Notes: generated from the letters alone by a model not told the origin. A stretch of DNA of 64,000 bases from Callipepla californica brunnescens (GCA_023055505.1 JALIRH010000004.1:11031368-11095367), one strand, 5' to 3'. Counted from the stretch's first letter, positions 47,586-61,418 are shown. Program-made: numbers and translations.

Positions 47586-50248
47586 GGGTTACTCTGTCTG
47601 CAAATTAATCGTAACCTCCTTCATCATTGGAAATTCAGGAAAACCGAGGGAGGAAAGACTTCACCCCCAGAAAGAGGGGAAAAAAGGGGTGATGGAAATC
47701 CGACAGCAATTTTGGTATTTTACTACTATTCTTTTTTGATAAAAAGACAAAAGCTATTGTATGATTTCTGTCTGAAATCTGTGTATGAGTGAGACAAAAT
47801 TGCTGCCATTAGAGTTAAGGCAAAGACATTATGACCATTAGGTGGAAGCAATGCAAAAAGAAAAAAAAAAAAAACAACCCTCTTGTGAAGATGTACTGCA
47901 AAATAAGGCCGAGCGGATCCCGAGGAGGGAAAAAGCTGAATAAGAAACCCAGAACTTCTTTCCTACACTTTCACCACTCCATTTTGTTACTCATCTGCAC
48001 ATGCCCTGGTTCTTTGGCACAGGGTGAAGAGCAGTGATGTTTCTGTGGCGCGGTGCCGCAGGGTGTTGTCAGGATGAGCATATTCCTGGGCAGCACCATC
48101 ATCACGTCCGTCTCTTTACTGCGCTGGAGATGGTGCTGTGGGTATCTCCACAGCTGCATTCATGCATTACCGGGCAGAGGTATGGACACAGTAGGGATTC
48201 AAGCGAAATGGCGGCAGCTCAGAAGATGACTGACAGCATCTGACAGCTTCTGTGCGTCCTGATTTTTTCATTTGGTGGTGGTGGTTTCTGTCTGTGCTTT
48301 GGAAATGAGGACCCTACCTGAAGGTTTCTTTTCTCTCAGTGCACACGGTATGCAGTGGTGCCTGAACAGTTACGGTGCTCATCAAAGACTGAGCTCACAG
48401 CATCAGTATTAAAACAGCTGTGAGACAAGGGTGGGGTTGGAAAGAAAAGGACAACTGCACCTTCCAGGCTGCAGAGAGTTACTTCGGTTCTTCTTGAGTT
48501 CATAAACTTAAAAACAAACACCACCACGTTTGCATCCTGATGGATACGAGCAGTACAAGGCACGTTTAGCAACCGATCAGACAATTCACCCATTCTTATT
48601 ATTTTGCCAGGGATAGAGTTCATTTTTTTTCCTAGTACTGATATGGTGCTGTGTTGTAGATTTAGGATCAGACTGATGTTTGTAGCACCGGTGCTGTGCT
48701 GTTGCAGAGCAGTGCTGTCACTGAATCAAGGCACAAGGAGCGATGGGGGGAATGGGCTCAATTCTGCTAGTTCTTCTCATGCTATCCCACAACTCTGACG
48801 TGTGCTGGCAGACTTCTAGCTTTTATCAGATTGCATTTGCACAGAGTATGGGGCCCTCTTAAGGGGGCAGTGATGGTGTGATGTCCATGCTTAGGCTGAT
48901 AGAAAGAAAGAACATACAAAGATACAGAATTGTTTTCTGTGCCCGTTTTGTGACCCGCAGTATTACTTTGGCTAACGGAGCAGTCAGCAGCACACGAGGC
49001 TCCGCTTACCTAATGACAGGTGCCTTCCGCAGAGCCAAGCTGCCCACCTCACTCACATCGATCACAAGTGCTTTTTGCTCCACTGCACCCAGCTGCATTG
49101 CTCCTGAAACGAATAAGGAACATTCGCTGTAATTGTATTTCCATAAAACTAATACTTGTATTTCCTTAGCTCTTCTCCTTCCACTTTCCAGAGGTTTCCA
49201 CCACCTTCTATAATGTTAAAGCAATTTTTTTCTTTGGCTCCATTCTTAAAGTAAAAATCGAAATAAGCTTGCGTTTTTTAGAGCAGGCTCAACTATCCTA
49301 TCTTAAGCCAGTCTCCGGGCAGAGCATCGCATGTGCTTTCCAAATGCAAGTACAGAGCAGACAAACGTGTAAGAGCCGGTAACAGAAGGTGAAAAGGAGA
49401 GCTCAAACACAAGGGGTGTGTAGATTTCAGAGCAACTGAGCAATTCTGAGCCAGCTGTTGAGTTTTTAATACCATGTTTGACCACGTTGTTGTCATGCTA
49501 TTTGCAAGTGGTGCTGGCAGAGCAGCAGAACCCAAGCCCTGCTCACGGGCACATCCAGCTTGCTTTGGTTCTTTGGCGTACAGAACGCTGCTGCTTTTTG
49601 CAAGGGGCAGCAGTGGCTGTTTTCTCTGGTGTTGTGTAAGGAGAGCCCGAGGGGCAGTTAGCATTCAGCACAAGTAGTGTTTAGACGGTTCACTGTTGTG
49701 TAAGACTGTATCAGCCTAAACAGCAGTCTTCTGTCTCCCTTTCAGTTTTTTAGCTGTTCTGATTTAATTACTGAAACTGACTGTAGTTCTCCCTTAGAAG
49801 ATAGCAGAAGCTCATCATTAGTAGAACATCAGGATACCAGCCTGTAACCTAAACTCATTTTAACGTTTCTGGGCTTCTCAAGACACTGTCACTGCGATGA
49901 AGGCGATCCCACCCCTCCGTTACCTTTTAAAACCTGGCTGTCAGCTGCCGGTGTCCCTCACACATCAGTGGCAGGGCTGTGCCAGCGTGAGCATAACCAA
50001 TGTGGAAGAGCGCACAGGGAAAGGCGAGCGGCTTTGTCCTTTAACCTGAAACAGAAGAGGGAAATTGGAAGTATCAGCACAGTGCTGAGAAACGATTTCA
50101 CAGTACTGAATGAGAACAGCTGATAAAAGGGCAGATGAAATTCTGTGTTGGTAATTTCCAAGCAGTGTGCTTGGGGTTATAACACTGATAACATACTGAG
50201 AGAAACTTAGAGCTACCACATGAGCAGAAAAATCTTGGAATTACTTAC

Positions 50249-50390
50249 TTTTTGCAAATAGCAACCTTATGCTGGGTAGTAGTCAAAAAAGTGGAAGGAT
50301 TTTTAGACTTTACTAGAAACAGAATAAGGAACTGACCTGTATGAATCCATTTGTACTTGAATACTGCTTCCCCAGAAAGAATAAAAGGTA
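50249..50390 (-). other. Candidate minus-strand exon (product unknown)
   Basis: On the minus strand, the acceptor ctctgctgttgttcacag precedes 142 nt that are open in one frame (VPFILSGEAVFKYKWIHTGQ ... TTTQHKVAICKK) and end at the strong donor gtaagt. A further minus acceptor, ctgtttcag, is found at 50046-50048. I do not recognise the peptide; it could be a lncRNA exon or chance. Confidence 0.25.
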
Positions 50391-50558
50391 CTGTGAACAA
50401 CAGCAGAGATGGGCAAAGGTAAGAAACATACATATGTGGAAGTAATTTGTCTTCTGTGCTGCAAAAGGGGACTGAGAACATGAGAGAAAATCATGAAGAG
50501 AAAACTAGAGGTTTCCTACACAACAAGAAATCAAACTACATTTATCAAGCCACAAGTC

Positions 50559-50590
50559 TATGTGTATGTGTATATATATGTGTATATATA
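50559..50590. repeat. (TG/TA)n microsatellite
   Basis: Alternating TATGTG and TATATA units. Confidence 0.9.
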
Positions 50591-52396
50591 AAGCTTGGAC
50601 AGGTTAAAAAGTGGTTAGATAAGTTGATGACAGCTAACAAAAACATCAGGCCTGCTTGCTGCATGGGAATACCCCTCAGCTCAGGAAGCCGCAGTCAGCA
50701 ATGCGCGCTGTCAGGAGCAGGATCACTGCGCCCGTCCTTTTCTTCCTCCTTTCTCCTGCCATTGATTACCGTCTCCGAGTCAGAGCCACTGTGGATGCCT
50801 GCTTAAAAAAGTAAGCTCCCAACCAAATCTGAATTAGGAGGTCTCAAAATGTAGAACGTTTCTCATTTGTGTAAACGGCCCTGTGTATTAATCACAGAAA
50901 TTCTGGCATAATCGGACATTTAAAGTAGAAATGGAACTTTTCTATCAGCTAGGCTCAGATTTATTGGATGAAATATTAATAGCATTCCAGCAGTGCCTCA
51001 AGCTAGAGGGAACGAGGCCTGCAGCGCTACTTGATTGTTACTGTATTTTCATATGCTATGTCTACACAGATAAAAATTGGTTTGGAAGTGGAAGCTGACT
51101 TTAAAGTCCTCTAATTAATCACTGAGCTAGATACAGCCCTTTTATGTCTGTTGGTTGCTTTTGCCAACTGCAGAAGAGGAAATGATAGTGTATTTTGCAA
51201 GTTAGAGCTTGCTGGCACGTGACACTCCTTCCTTACATCCGAGTTTTGTAGCTGCTTAGCCTGAGTAATACTGTGGCAACACTAAGTTGCCCGTGCCTGA
51301 ATACAGACACGTTGGCATTAACGTGACTTTTAAAACGCCATTTCTTACGCTTACTAAAGTTTCCCCATGCTTTATGTCCCCTTTTAGACTCTAAATACTG
51401 GTCAGAGTTTGGAAGAAATTACACAATCTGCGTCTTTATGATACAGCCCATCATCTCCGTAGCAAAACAAGAACTTGTTTTCTGCTTATGTTTCTGTTGA
51501 CAAGTTCTGCATTAGAAAAACACACCAAGCCGATCTCTGCACAGCAATAAATTTCCTACTTTTCCCAATGCATGTTCCCTGCAAATATCTACATTTTAAT
51601 TCCTTCCTGTTAAAATTACTTCATGAATTTTGCTCTGTGATACGATCTCCCTAGAAATCTTCTATCTTGATGTTTAATTGAAATGAAACGTTTCCCTGAT
51701 ACACGATAAATGCCAAACATTGTTACAGAGTGCCCCGATGTCCTGATAGAATCCATGCTTACCTGTGTCACAGGAATGACTGTGGTGAAGTTGGGTTATG
51801 AATGGACCTCACCGTGTGGGTTATGAAGAGGAACCCGCAGAGCAGTGGGAAAAAAAGCATCCGTCAGCTTTATTTAAGCGTTCTGTCTCTCTTGCTAGAA
51901 GCGTGCTGGGGAGGAGAAGGTATTTCTGAGGGTGAGAGAGCGGGCAGGAGGCCTAATGCCTTAATAGCCACAACGCATCAAAAAATTGATTTGGAAAATA
52001 GAAAAAAAAAGATAAAATCGTTGGCTTTTTCAGTAGCATCTTTTGTATAGCATCCATACATACTGTGTAACCGTGTAAGTGTAACCATTAATAAAAAGTG
52101 TTTCTAGGAAACATGGTAACAGTTATTAAAATGACCCTAATTCCTTAATAACTACAGACCAAAAGGAGAACTTCAGTGGCAGCCGTGGCTGAGAAGAGAA
52201 CATGCTGTCAAGAGCAGGTACAATATCGATGGCAGGTCAACCAGAGGCAGAGTAGGTCAGCGTGTGATCTGCGTTCTAGATAGACAGTGATGGACCCCAC
52301 AGAGAGGAATGGAGAAATCAATTTGTATCATCTTGAGCTGCACACAGATGGCAGTGTGTCATTCTGTCAGATTTTGCTGTTGTTTTTAAGGTTAGG

Positions 52397-52413
52397 AAAA
52401 AAAAAAAAAAAAA
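52397..52413. repeat. A17 homopolymer
   Basis: Uninterrupted A-run with no retroposed sequence recognised before it. Confidence 0.9.
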
Positions 52414-55400
52414 GCACAACTAACGTACGTACTTTTCTGAAGCATGATCTGAGCCCTAGGCACTGGGACTGCATCCTTAAGCCAGGTGATGGAAGTACAT
52501 TCATGAATGATTTCATGAACTGCAGAGTTAATGTTTGCTGTTATAAATAGTTATTATTATAGAACCATTATAACCATTTCAGCAAAATTCAATATGAGGA
52601 CTGGCTGAGGAAGCAGACTGAACAATAAACCGAGTCCAGAAATCAGTGATAAGGATACATAGATGTGCCTACAGACAAATGAAATTCACTTGGCTTACAG
52701 TGGAATTAGTCTGCAGATAAGAGGACTATTTCACTATTAGACATTTTCCAAATAGTCCATGAATTAGGACTTTGTTTTAAGAATGCAGGCTTGAGAAATG
52801 ATTGGTATGCTTCTTAATAGCCCCGAGTGACTCACAAGGCATTGTGGTTGACCCCAATTGCATTTTAAAGGTCTTCATCTACAGCAGGCTAATAAAAAAT
52901 ATTTTAGATGCATCTACATATTGAAATGGTTTTGAAATCGTTAAAATTTCCCTAAATATCACATACATTCTTCAAATAAGAGTTAATGCAGGAATAAAAA
53001 GCAAATAAAGTAAGCGAGCTAACCATGAATATACTTAAAACGAGTAAACTTCATTTATATAAACTACAAATGTCATTTTCTATCTGTAGAGCACGCAGTA
53101 ATAACTGACAGATAAATGTGATGCTCCTTAAAGATACGTGAAGCATTTCGGAAACCAGGATCAAGATTCCTGCTATGAGACAAATCACAGAAAAGAAAAC
53201 GATCTGCCTGTTCCCAGCATCTGGGCTTGGGCTCAGAAGAAAGCTCAGCTGCCACTTCAGACGACAAGCGTTTCTCTTAGAGTTCAGTGACTCCAGTATT
53301 TGCCACACTGTGCACACGGGAGCTGTGGGATCTGTGCAGTGAAGGAGACTGAATAATACGTGGCAAGTGGCTGCTGCCTATGCCCTTAATAATGGGTCTT
53401 CCAGCATTTTGTCATTAGCTGTCTTCTTAGCACTTGGGTTACAAACAAGAAAGGGGCCAGAGAAGGCACAGCGTTTCTAACCGTTGCAGTCTAAAACTTA
53501 AAACCACATCTGCGAGTCATTCCAGAGATGCAATTCAATGCACACTTAGTACAAGTTTTTTTTGTTTTTTTTTTTACTTTAGGGTTATGATTTTTCTGTT
53601 AAAATGAAGATTTTCTTCATACTGAAGAAAAAAAATACTTCATTTGTCTGACAAAATTCAGTAACATTCTTCAGAATTATTTTGAGAAGGTATTACTGAC
53701 TGCTGCGGTCTCACTTGTGTGGTAAATGCATATGAGGGTGAAAAAATAGTCACTCAGAATCAAATCAAAGCATAAGTGTCCTTTAACAGATGATAGATAG
53801 GAGAGTTACCACTCTTCAGTTCTGTTCATCTTACTGAGGTGGCAGTATGGACTACGGAGCAAACCTTATTCTTGAACTGGATCACCCCGGGCTTTTCAGT
53901 TTTTACTTAAGTAGAACAAAATGAAAAGCACAGGTCTCAGTTCACCTCCCAGCACAGCCAGGTTTCTGCGATGCATTCCGGTATCTCCTGCTAAACAATA
54001 AGGGAGAAGCACTTGTGTTGTTTTCCCTGCATTTTGCAGTGATTTCCTCCAGCTGCTTATGGCCCGAATTTAGCTCCTGAAACACCAGGAATTTCAGCAA
54101 GTAATTACTGGCAAGCTGGTAGGACTAAAATAGGTGCTATTTTAATGTTAATACACAAGACATGCAGGATTATGAGCTATGTTTAAAGAACACCCTTTTC
54201 AGATGCCACATTTTGTTACCCGTCATCATTCTCCACCTTTAGCTAAGTCTCACTTCATATTTGACTTGAATTTCTGAGTGAAAATAACGACCAACTAACT
54301 TACAAAACCATGATGCTGTTCTACCTTAGCAGCCAACAACTATACGAGTCCCACTCCGCAGGCCCCAGGTAGAAACAGGGTAATACACTGGGCCAGGATA
54401 TCAGTTACCAGCAGAAATTTTTGAATGAACGCTACTTTTATGTGAACTAAGCAAATATTTTAGACAAAGTTCTTCAGGAAACATGCAGACTATCAGCCAC
54501 ACCAGCTAAATCGATAAGAATATTGAAATACATTGAGCTGCAGTTCTTGGATTTTACTTAGATGGACGTGATGTTGAGGAGTTCCCTGCATAGAGCAGCC
54601 ATCATTAAAAATTGCCGTCATTTCTGTATAGTAGAGAATAGAATAGAGCCTTGTACAATCCCTGCCCTGTAAGACAAGGGCTGAAGTGTGGGTACTTACA
54701 TAAGAGCTAGTTAGTTATTCAAGTACAGTTTGCACCTTAATGTCCACTAGCGGTGTAAGCACCATCTCATCAGTACAACTGATGTGGTCACACACAGCTG
54801 TTTAAACGTTGGTAAGCAAAATAAATCCCACCCTTCTCTTTTTCTTCATATTTGGAGACAGGAAATTTTTTGTCTTTTTCCTTAGTTGAGGGAGTAGCCT
54901 ACCAGCAAAAAGCACAACATCCTCTTCCCACCTTTCAGTGAAACCACCTTTGCTCAGCCACCTATTGTTCTGAATTCAAAAAGCCATCTACAATCTTGAA
55001 AGTAATTTACTGGTTCCTATCAGGGACCATTCTTCTCACAGAATATCATTTTGTAACTGAGAAATCCTTCAAAATGCAGTTTTCAAGTAAGATGCTTCTT
55101 GTGTTAGGAATTTGATGGTGAAACACCCCCTGTGGCCCTCAGCAGAGTCTAAATTTACTAACTTTCAAAGACTGGAGTGAACCATTTTGATTAGCAAATG
55201 ACAGATGAGAGAGCAAGGGTCTATTTTTACACGTCTGCAGATATCCTTACCCACTGGCAGAGGTAGTCCTTCTGACCGCCCACAGCATCTCATTTATTTG
55301 TTGAATCACATGAGGGTGATGCCAGATGCTGCAGTTGCTGATAGAAATTGTTTTCACAGAGATACATTAATGGTATCCTGGACATATAAAGAAAAAACAA

Positions 55401-58190
55401 ACAAACAAACAATCAAAGCTTGAAACAGAATAAAAGTAATTATTCCTATTTTTATCATGCTAGCAAAGTATACCTTGAGAGAACTGCTTATCACAAAAAC
55501 ATTTAGGAAATAATGTATTTCCCTCTTGAAGTGTTAATGCACATTTACCTTTTCAAGACAGTAGATACCTAATGAAAAACAGGCATAAGTATTTTAATAG
55601 TCTGTAATTTTTCTTGTTTTTCCAGTATATGCAAAGCTTATTTGATAAATGTTATTCAATTACACAAGAAAACTAGTAGGCTAGCTGTCTGCCAGGCATA
55701 TTTCTGATTTTTTCTGGTTTATTTAATTTGCTTTATTTGATTATTTAGGGAAAAAGGAGCCTGTAAATTTTCAGTAATAATTGAACTGTGGTACTGTAAG
55801 AAAGAAGGGGAAAGGGGAGGAAGGCACAGAGGGAGGAGAATAAAATGCAAAGACATACCTAACATTTGAACTAATCTGAAGAAAAGCATCCATTTATTTT
55901 ACCTCATCATTTGTAGATTGTCGTTACTACAAATCAGGTGAAGAATTAATGTACTTCTGTATTTTATGCAAAAAGAAAGAAGTATAACCGTACTATGAAG
56001 GCTAGCTTATGAAGTCCGGAATTTGTGGCTGATGTTCTGGAGAAAAAACATACACTTATAAATCAATTAAAAAAAAAAGATTCATAGATGTAAATATTAG
56101 TCAAATTGTTGAATTCTTTTTTTTAGACTCCTAAGACAAGTCTGTAGCTGCTTATGCTGTCGGAAGGGAGAGAAAGGGCTTAATATTCAGAATCACTTCC
56201 TTGAGAATCTCCTGATTCCTAATTCAAGTACTTAATGTCCTGCAGTTAGACACTATGAAAACCACCTCTCACAAAAATGAATTAAGGTTTTTGAATACAG
56301 ACACCTACATATGTACAGAGATATCTTCTTGAACCTATAAGTAGCTTGAAATAGTACTTCTAAAAGAGTTACAGATCACTCTTGTTTTAATCCTGCTGCC
56401 AAATGGGTGCAGTACCATAAACTAAGATGGCTATCGTTTTCCTCTGATTCACTACCCACAAAAGAAGTGATCTAACAGGGGTGACTGTGAAAATAGGAAA
56501 TCGATAATTTTTTCCTGCTCCACATCTATAAGAGAGAGAAATTCAAAAGAAGAATGTTGGTTCAGACTGCAAAAACATGAGTCACAAAACCTTCTGATGC
56601 CATTCTTACGGTGTTAGCCACGAGATGAAAGCCGATAAAACATGCCCTTCAAACAGTATTTGTAAAGTACCATTCAGATGATTGTTCTGCAGAGTAATTC
56701 ATTCTTCTCTGCTTGGCAAGTAGAATAAATGCTTCCTTTTCCTTGTAGGAAACAAAAACCAAAAACCCCAAGTAACTCCCAGGAAACAACCAGAAACATG
56801 GTAACGTATTGTATTGCCTGGGTTTGAAAAAGTACATTTTACTATTTGCCCACAGAACGGGCAAAATTAAATACACATGGATTGAGACAATGAAAGAATA
56901 AAATACAACCAAGGTAGAAAATCGGCAATTGTGACAAATTAACTTGTCCCTTTTTAAACTTTCCAACTGAAGTACAAAGCTGTTGGAGGCAACTGATCCA
57001 ATATCAAGAAACTGATCAGAAGCAATCCACAGATATTGTAAGTGGTGTTTGCCTTTGCTGAGCTATCCTCATTTGCTCAGCGCTTATGGAATAAAAGTGT
57101 GTGATAGTTCCAATGATGCCAGCCCAAAAGGCCTCGTAAGAGCATCTCATAAGATACTGCTTTTGTATGTTTGGTTTTAATAAAAATGTGCAGTTATCTG
57201 TTAGTAATAGATAGAAGCTGCTGCTTACTTTCATTTAAAGCAAATCAGTCACCTCCTTTAAGTTCAGGTATTCTGCTGTAATATTGGGTAAGTGTGTATG
57301 TTATCAACTTTTCCTCAAATAGAAGTGCTAAGGTGAAAGATGTGAAGAAATTATCAACTTGTATACATCCTTTTCATAGTACTGAGTAGGTTCCAAACTT
57401 TTTAAATGGGAGAGTGTTGGTAGCTTTTTGCATAGCGATATTTTAAAGCAAACTGCGCTCACATCTATCTGGCTGATGTGACAGTGTTATAAAACAAACT
57501 CAAACGAGAGAGCTAAAGGCCAAGACTGGACTCAAAACCTACTGGAGATCAAGTCCTCAGCACCATTCTACCTCTGGCTACTTGCAGTTACAGGAATGTG
57601 TCCACTTCCTTTCTTTTAATAACACCAAAGGTTGCTGTTGCATTAAAAGTTTTTGGACTGCATCTCTGGCGAGATGGTTTTGCACCTGCGAGCTGGCTTA
57701 AATAAAACTGCTTCTTTCCACCCAGCGACTCCAAACACAACATAATGAATGAAGATCATTACCAAATATAGAAACTATTTACCATAATTTTTTTACTTCA
57801 TGTAATAAAAAAATCGATGAGAATTTATTAACACCTTTAACTACAGAAACAACACGTCCCATTTCATATTATTATACTTACTATTATACTACATATCTAT
57901 TTCACAAAGACAGTGGAAGTTCTGTGTATCTCTGAAGATCTGCTGTAAAAATTGGGATCCTGACTGGGAATAGGGAAAGAGATCTACCACAAAATTGGTT
58001 AACAAAAATAAAAAAGCAACTATTTATTCAGGCTAATCCTTGCAAGTCACAGCTGCAGCACTTGGAATATCTTTCCACCTGTGAGTACACAAGATGAAAT
58101 CCTCTTCCCTTCTTTGAAAAGGCAGCAGACAAAAATTACTTGCAGTTCTGGTGTATTTTGTGTGTGATGCACAACTCCTACCCCTCCCCG

Positions 58191-58213
58191 CCCCCCCCCC
58201 CCCCCCCCCCCCC
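58191..58213. repeat. C23 homopolymer
   Basis: Twenty-three uninterrupted C on the + strand, flanked on the left by CCCCTCCCCG and on the right by TCC. The minus strand is a G-tract able to form G-quadruplexes. Confidence 0.95.
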
Positions 58214-59567
58214 TCCATGCATAAATGCAGCAGCCCCAACATTTGTAGGGATAAGAAACAAATTCAGTCTGTTTGAACCACACTTGTTCAGTCCTTCCTC
58301 GTCTACTCAGGAAAAGCTAACAGCCCAGACAGAAGTTTGAGCTGAAGCTCAGAGTATTGCTATCAACTGAACGCGTTATCATCAAAAGCAATAGGAGGGA
58401 CTGACAGACAGTGAAAACATTCTGCCTTATTGGTCCTGCTGGTGAGATTGAACTCTGTAATTCCTATATTTAATCCTGATGAATGTTTCTTCATATTTAG
58501 TGGAAAGAATCATGGGTTGACCATAGGTGAACATCAGATCAAACAGGCAAAAAGGTGTTCAGAAATCAAATTCCATAGGAAACATCACCAGCCTCCTTCA
58601 TTAAAAGACAATTATGTGAAAAGATATTTCCTGATGAAACCTCTCCAGAAGGCAGCTATCTGTTCTTAAGTTTACCTTCCAGATTATATCAGTCTAAAAT
58701 TTTAGTAACTGTAGGTGCAAACCATCTAAAGAACAGGACAAGACAATAGAATAGCACATCTAGCATGATCAATCTTTCCAGATCAGAAAGTTCACGTTAG
58801 AGACGTTAGAGACATATTTTCCAAAACTTGCCTCACAATCCCTTCAACAGAAGAAAGTTGTACTGCTAACCAAAACATGATTATAATTTCTGTACAACAA
58901 TAAAGCTTTGAGACAGAGAGCTAGCTTTTACAGTTGGTATACAGAGATTAAGCTGGCTCAGGAACAGCACTGTTGCTCTAATACAATTAATCTAACAAGA
59001 AACAATTTGCTCTGCCAAGAAAAGCATCCCCAGTAAAACCATTTTCTCAGCACTCAAACTAGCTCATCCCAAACCAGCTGGAGTTTCTTCTTCGCTGTTC
59101 TACAGGAAGTACCATAAGCATAACCACTCTGCTTGCTTTCCAGGAAACACTTTGGTCCGCATGCTAAAGAGGATGGCATGCTGCCCTGACTTAGAGAAGA
59201 CAGGGATTTCAAGACATAAGTGAGAGCTTTCTGTGATCTTATTCTCTCAAGGCAGCTTGTTACTGCTGTGAAAGTTCACGATTTCTGTCAAAGCATTTTA
59301 TCCATGCTTTATGAAGAAAAACAGGATACATCAATCTTGGTTTTTTTGTACCCCAAGATGCAGAATTCTTAAAATTATGTTTTACTTGACAGAAGACATT
59401 TTAAAATGCACACACATTAAAAAAGAATTCAAAAGGAGAAATAAAGATTGAAAGTGTTGTGAAGATATGAATAAAGAGGTCGAGTTCAATTGTACTGAAG
59501 GAGTTAAACTGTGGCAATTGTATTAAAATCTGATTATACAGAAAGGGTACGTTGTACTCATACATAC

Positions 59568-59583
59568 TTTTTTTTTTTTTTTT
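59568..59583. repeat. T16 homopolymer
   Basis: Uninterrupted T-run (A-run on the minus strand), 68 nt from the candidate minus donor at 59645-59650. Confidence 0.9.
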
Positions 59584-59650
59584 AATACCTTTAAATCTGG
59601 AGATTGAACTAGTCATAAAATCAGAAGATATTACTCTGTACTGGGCTTAC

Positions 59651-59833
59651 CTGCCAAGGTTTGGTAGCAGGGGGGCCTCTGTAAGCACAGCCCAGCACTG
59701 TCCCATGTCAGATCACAGCCAGATCTAGCTGCTCCAAAGGGATCCTCTGCTGTGCAGAGCTGAGCCACAAGTGACACTGGGTGTGCTCTGGGAGAGCAGT
59801 TTAAGAAAGGGAAACACTGCTGCACAACAGGAC
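59651..59833 (-). other. Candidate minus-strand exon, 183 nt, open and symmetric
   Basis: On the minus strand, a very good acceptor (ctcattcctctttcccag) is followed by 183 nt with one open frame starting PVVQQCFPFLNCSPRAHPVS and ending CLQRPPCYQTLAG, then the near-consensus donor CAG|gtaagc. Length 3n gives a phase-1 symmetric exon. It is GC-richer than its surroundings. I do not recognise the peptide; TESMIN is a positional possibility only, and a non-coding exon or an old repeat is equally possible. Confidence 0.35.
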
Positions 59834-60783
59834 CTGGGAAAGAGGAATGAGAAATGTAAGAGAGCCTAGCAGTCACCGAAGTGAGTGCAGGAGGAGGGCA
59901 GTAGGTGCTCCAGTGCAGAGCAGAAGCTCCCCACACCCTGTACGCCCTGCTATAGCCTGACAACTGAGACTTAAATGTCAAAGAAATCATGCCTTCCACT
60001 AAAAAATACATAACAACTGCCAGAGTAAGGGCTCTTCGTAAATTTCTCTTTTTTTCTGTGTCCATTGCTGAGAGCCTGGAGAGAAAAATCTAGCAGTCAA
60101 ACGCAGAAAGTCAATGGGACTTTATCAATTTAGTTACCCTTATAAACTTATGAGGTAATTACCGTTAATAAAAAATTTGATTTTATTGATTTCCTCCACA
60201 CAATAAAAAAAAAAAAAGCCATCTCTTTAATCACAGTCACTGTTTTAATAAACTTCTTTTAGAGACTTTAAAAAAAGAAGAAGAAAAAAAAAAACAAAAC
60301 GCAACACCTTATGCAGATGGTTTTCTGAGGAATAAAACAAGAAAGAAAATCTTAATTTGAGAAGGCGTTTTTCTCTGCTTTTCTTCTTGTTCATGGACCT
60401 CAGATATTTACAGAGCAGTCACCTCTGTAATCTATCTGATCAAAAGAACGGCAGGAAAAGTTAGCAAAATGAGGTGAAAACCAAGAGTTTACAGTAGGGG
60501 CTGTATGACAAGAAGAGCACAGTGCAACAGCCTACACAGTACAAGGTCTTCGACAGAATAAGCCCTTACATTCAGAGGATAAAAGAGCTCATTTTTTTTC
60601 ATAATACATATAATATCAGCACTTTCATGTGACCTACAGGTCGCAAAGAAGCTTTCCTTTATTTTCAGGAAGCATACCGCTATTAACTGTAAAAAAAAAG
60701 TATAAATGCACCTTTTTTTTTAACTGTATAAAAACTGGGGCTTTCCCTAAAACATAAAGTTTAATCAAACATCGCGAATGTAC

Positions 60784-60978
60784 CTGAGCCAAAGTAGCGC
60801 ATAAGTAATTTCTGTTCAATGTATACAAGTGGTATGAGCCTTTGGTCGCTGTGGGAGGCCATTAGTCCTCCAGGTACAACAAAATCTCCAGATCCTGTGA
60901 TTAACAGTCTGGTTTGCTCCTTTCTCCATTTCTCTTTTGATGAGAGAAGACCCATATAAGATCTAGATTTCCCCATCT
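60784..60978 (-). other. Candidate minus-strand exon or short ORF (product unknown)
   Basis: The minus strand is open from 61021 down through 60784, with a weak acceptor (ctctctattgtcaaag) and donor CAG|gtacat. The peptide includes SRSYMGLLSSKEKWRKEQTR and VVPGGLMASHSDQRLIPLVY, of rather protein-like composition, but I cannot assign a family. It lies upstream, in minus orientation, of the 59651-59833 candidate. Confidence 0.25.
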
Positions 60979-61391
60979 CTTTGACAATAGAGAGCAGAAA
61001 CAAGTAGAATCCACGAAACACTTTCTTATTTGATACAAAAAGTTGACATCTAATGCTCTAATTTGAAGCAGCTAGAAGGCTTTTCACTTCTATTTCTTAG
61101 GATGATAATAACAAAGTAAACCGAACAAATCTGTGAGAACCTGTAGGCCAGAGAATAGAGAGTATGTTTTTTCCTGAACTCAATAAGAGAAAATGGACCA
61201 TCACAGTCTGCCCGCCTGCACTGCTAATAAAAAAATAGACCTTTGTTACTGCATAGCCCTTGGAAAAGAGACTAGGTACTACTGAAAGGTTCAGGTGAAA
61301 TTCAAAAGAAAATGAAAGAATATATTTACTCTCATAAGAACACATAAGATTTATTCAGGACTGCTCTGTGGGCTTAATTTAGGTATTATAA

Positions 61392-61418
61392 AACTCTCAG
61401 TATATAATCCTGAGAGTT
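61392..61418. repeat. Small perfect inverted repeat (9-bp arms)
   Basis: aactctcag (61392-61400) and ctgagagtt (61410-61418) around a 9-nt AT loop. Confidence 0.9.

Noticed and set aside
48878..49132. 84-codon + strand open frame
   Set aside because: No splice or promoter context, no family match, and it runs against the local strand bias.
53051..53317. Minus-strand open frames including SSEVAAELSSEPKPRCWEQ
   Set aside because: Looks somewhat protein-like, but I saw no good acceptor and no recognisable domain.
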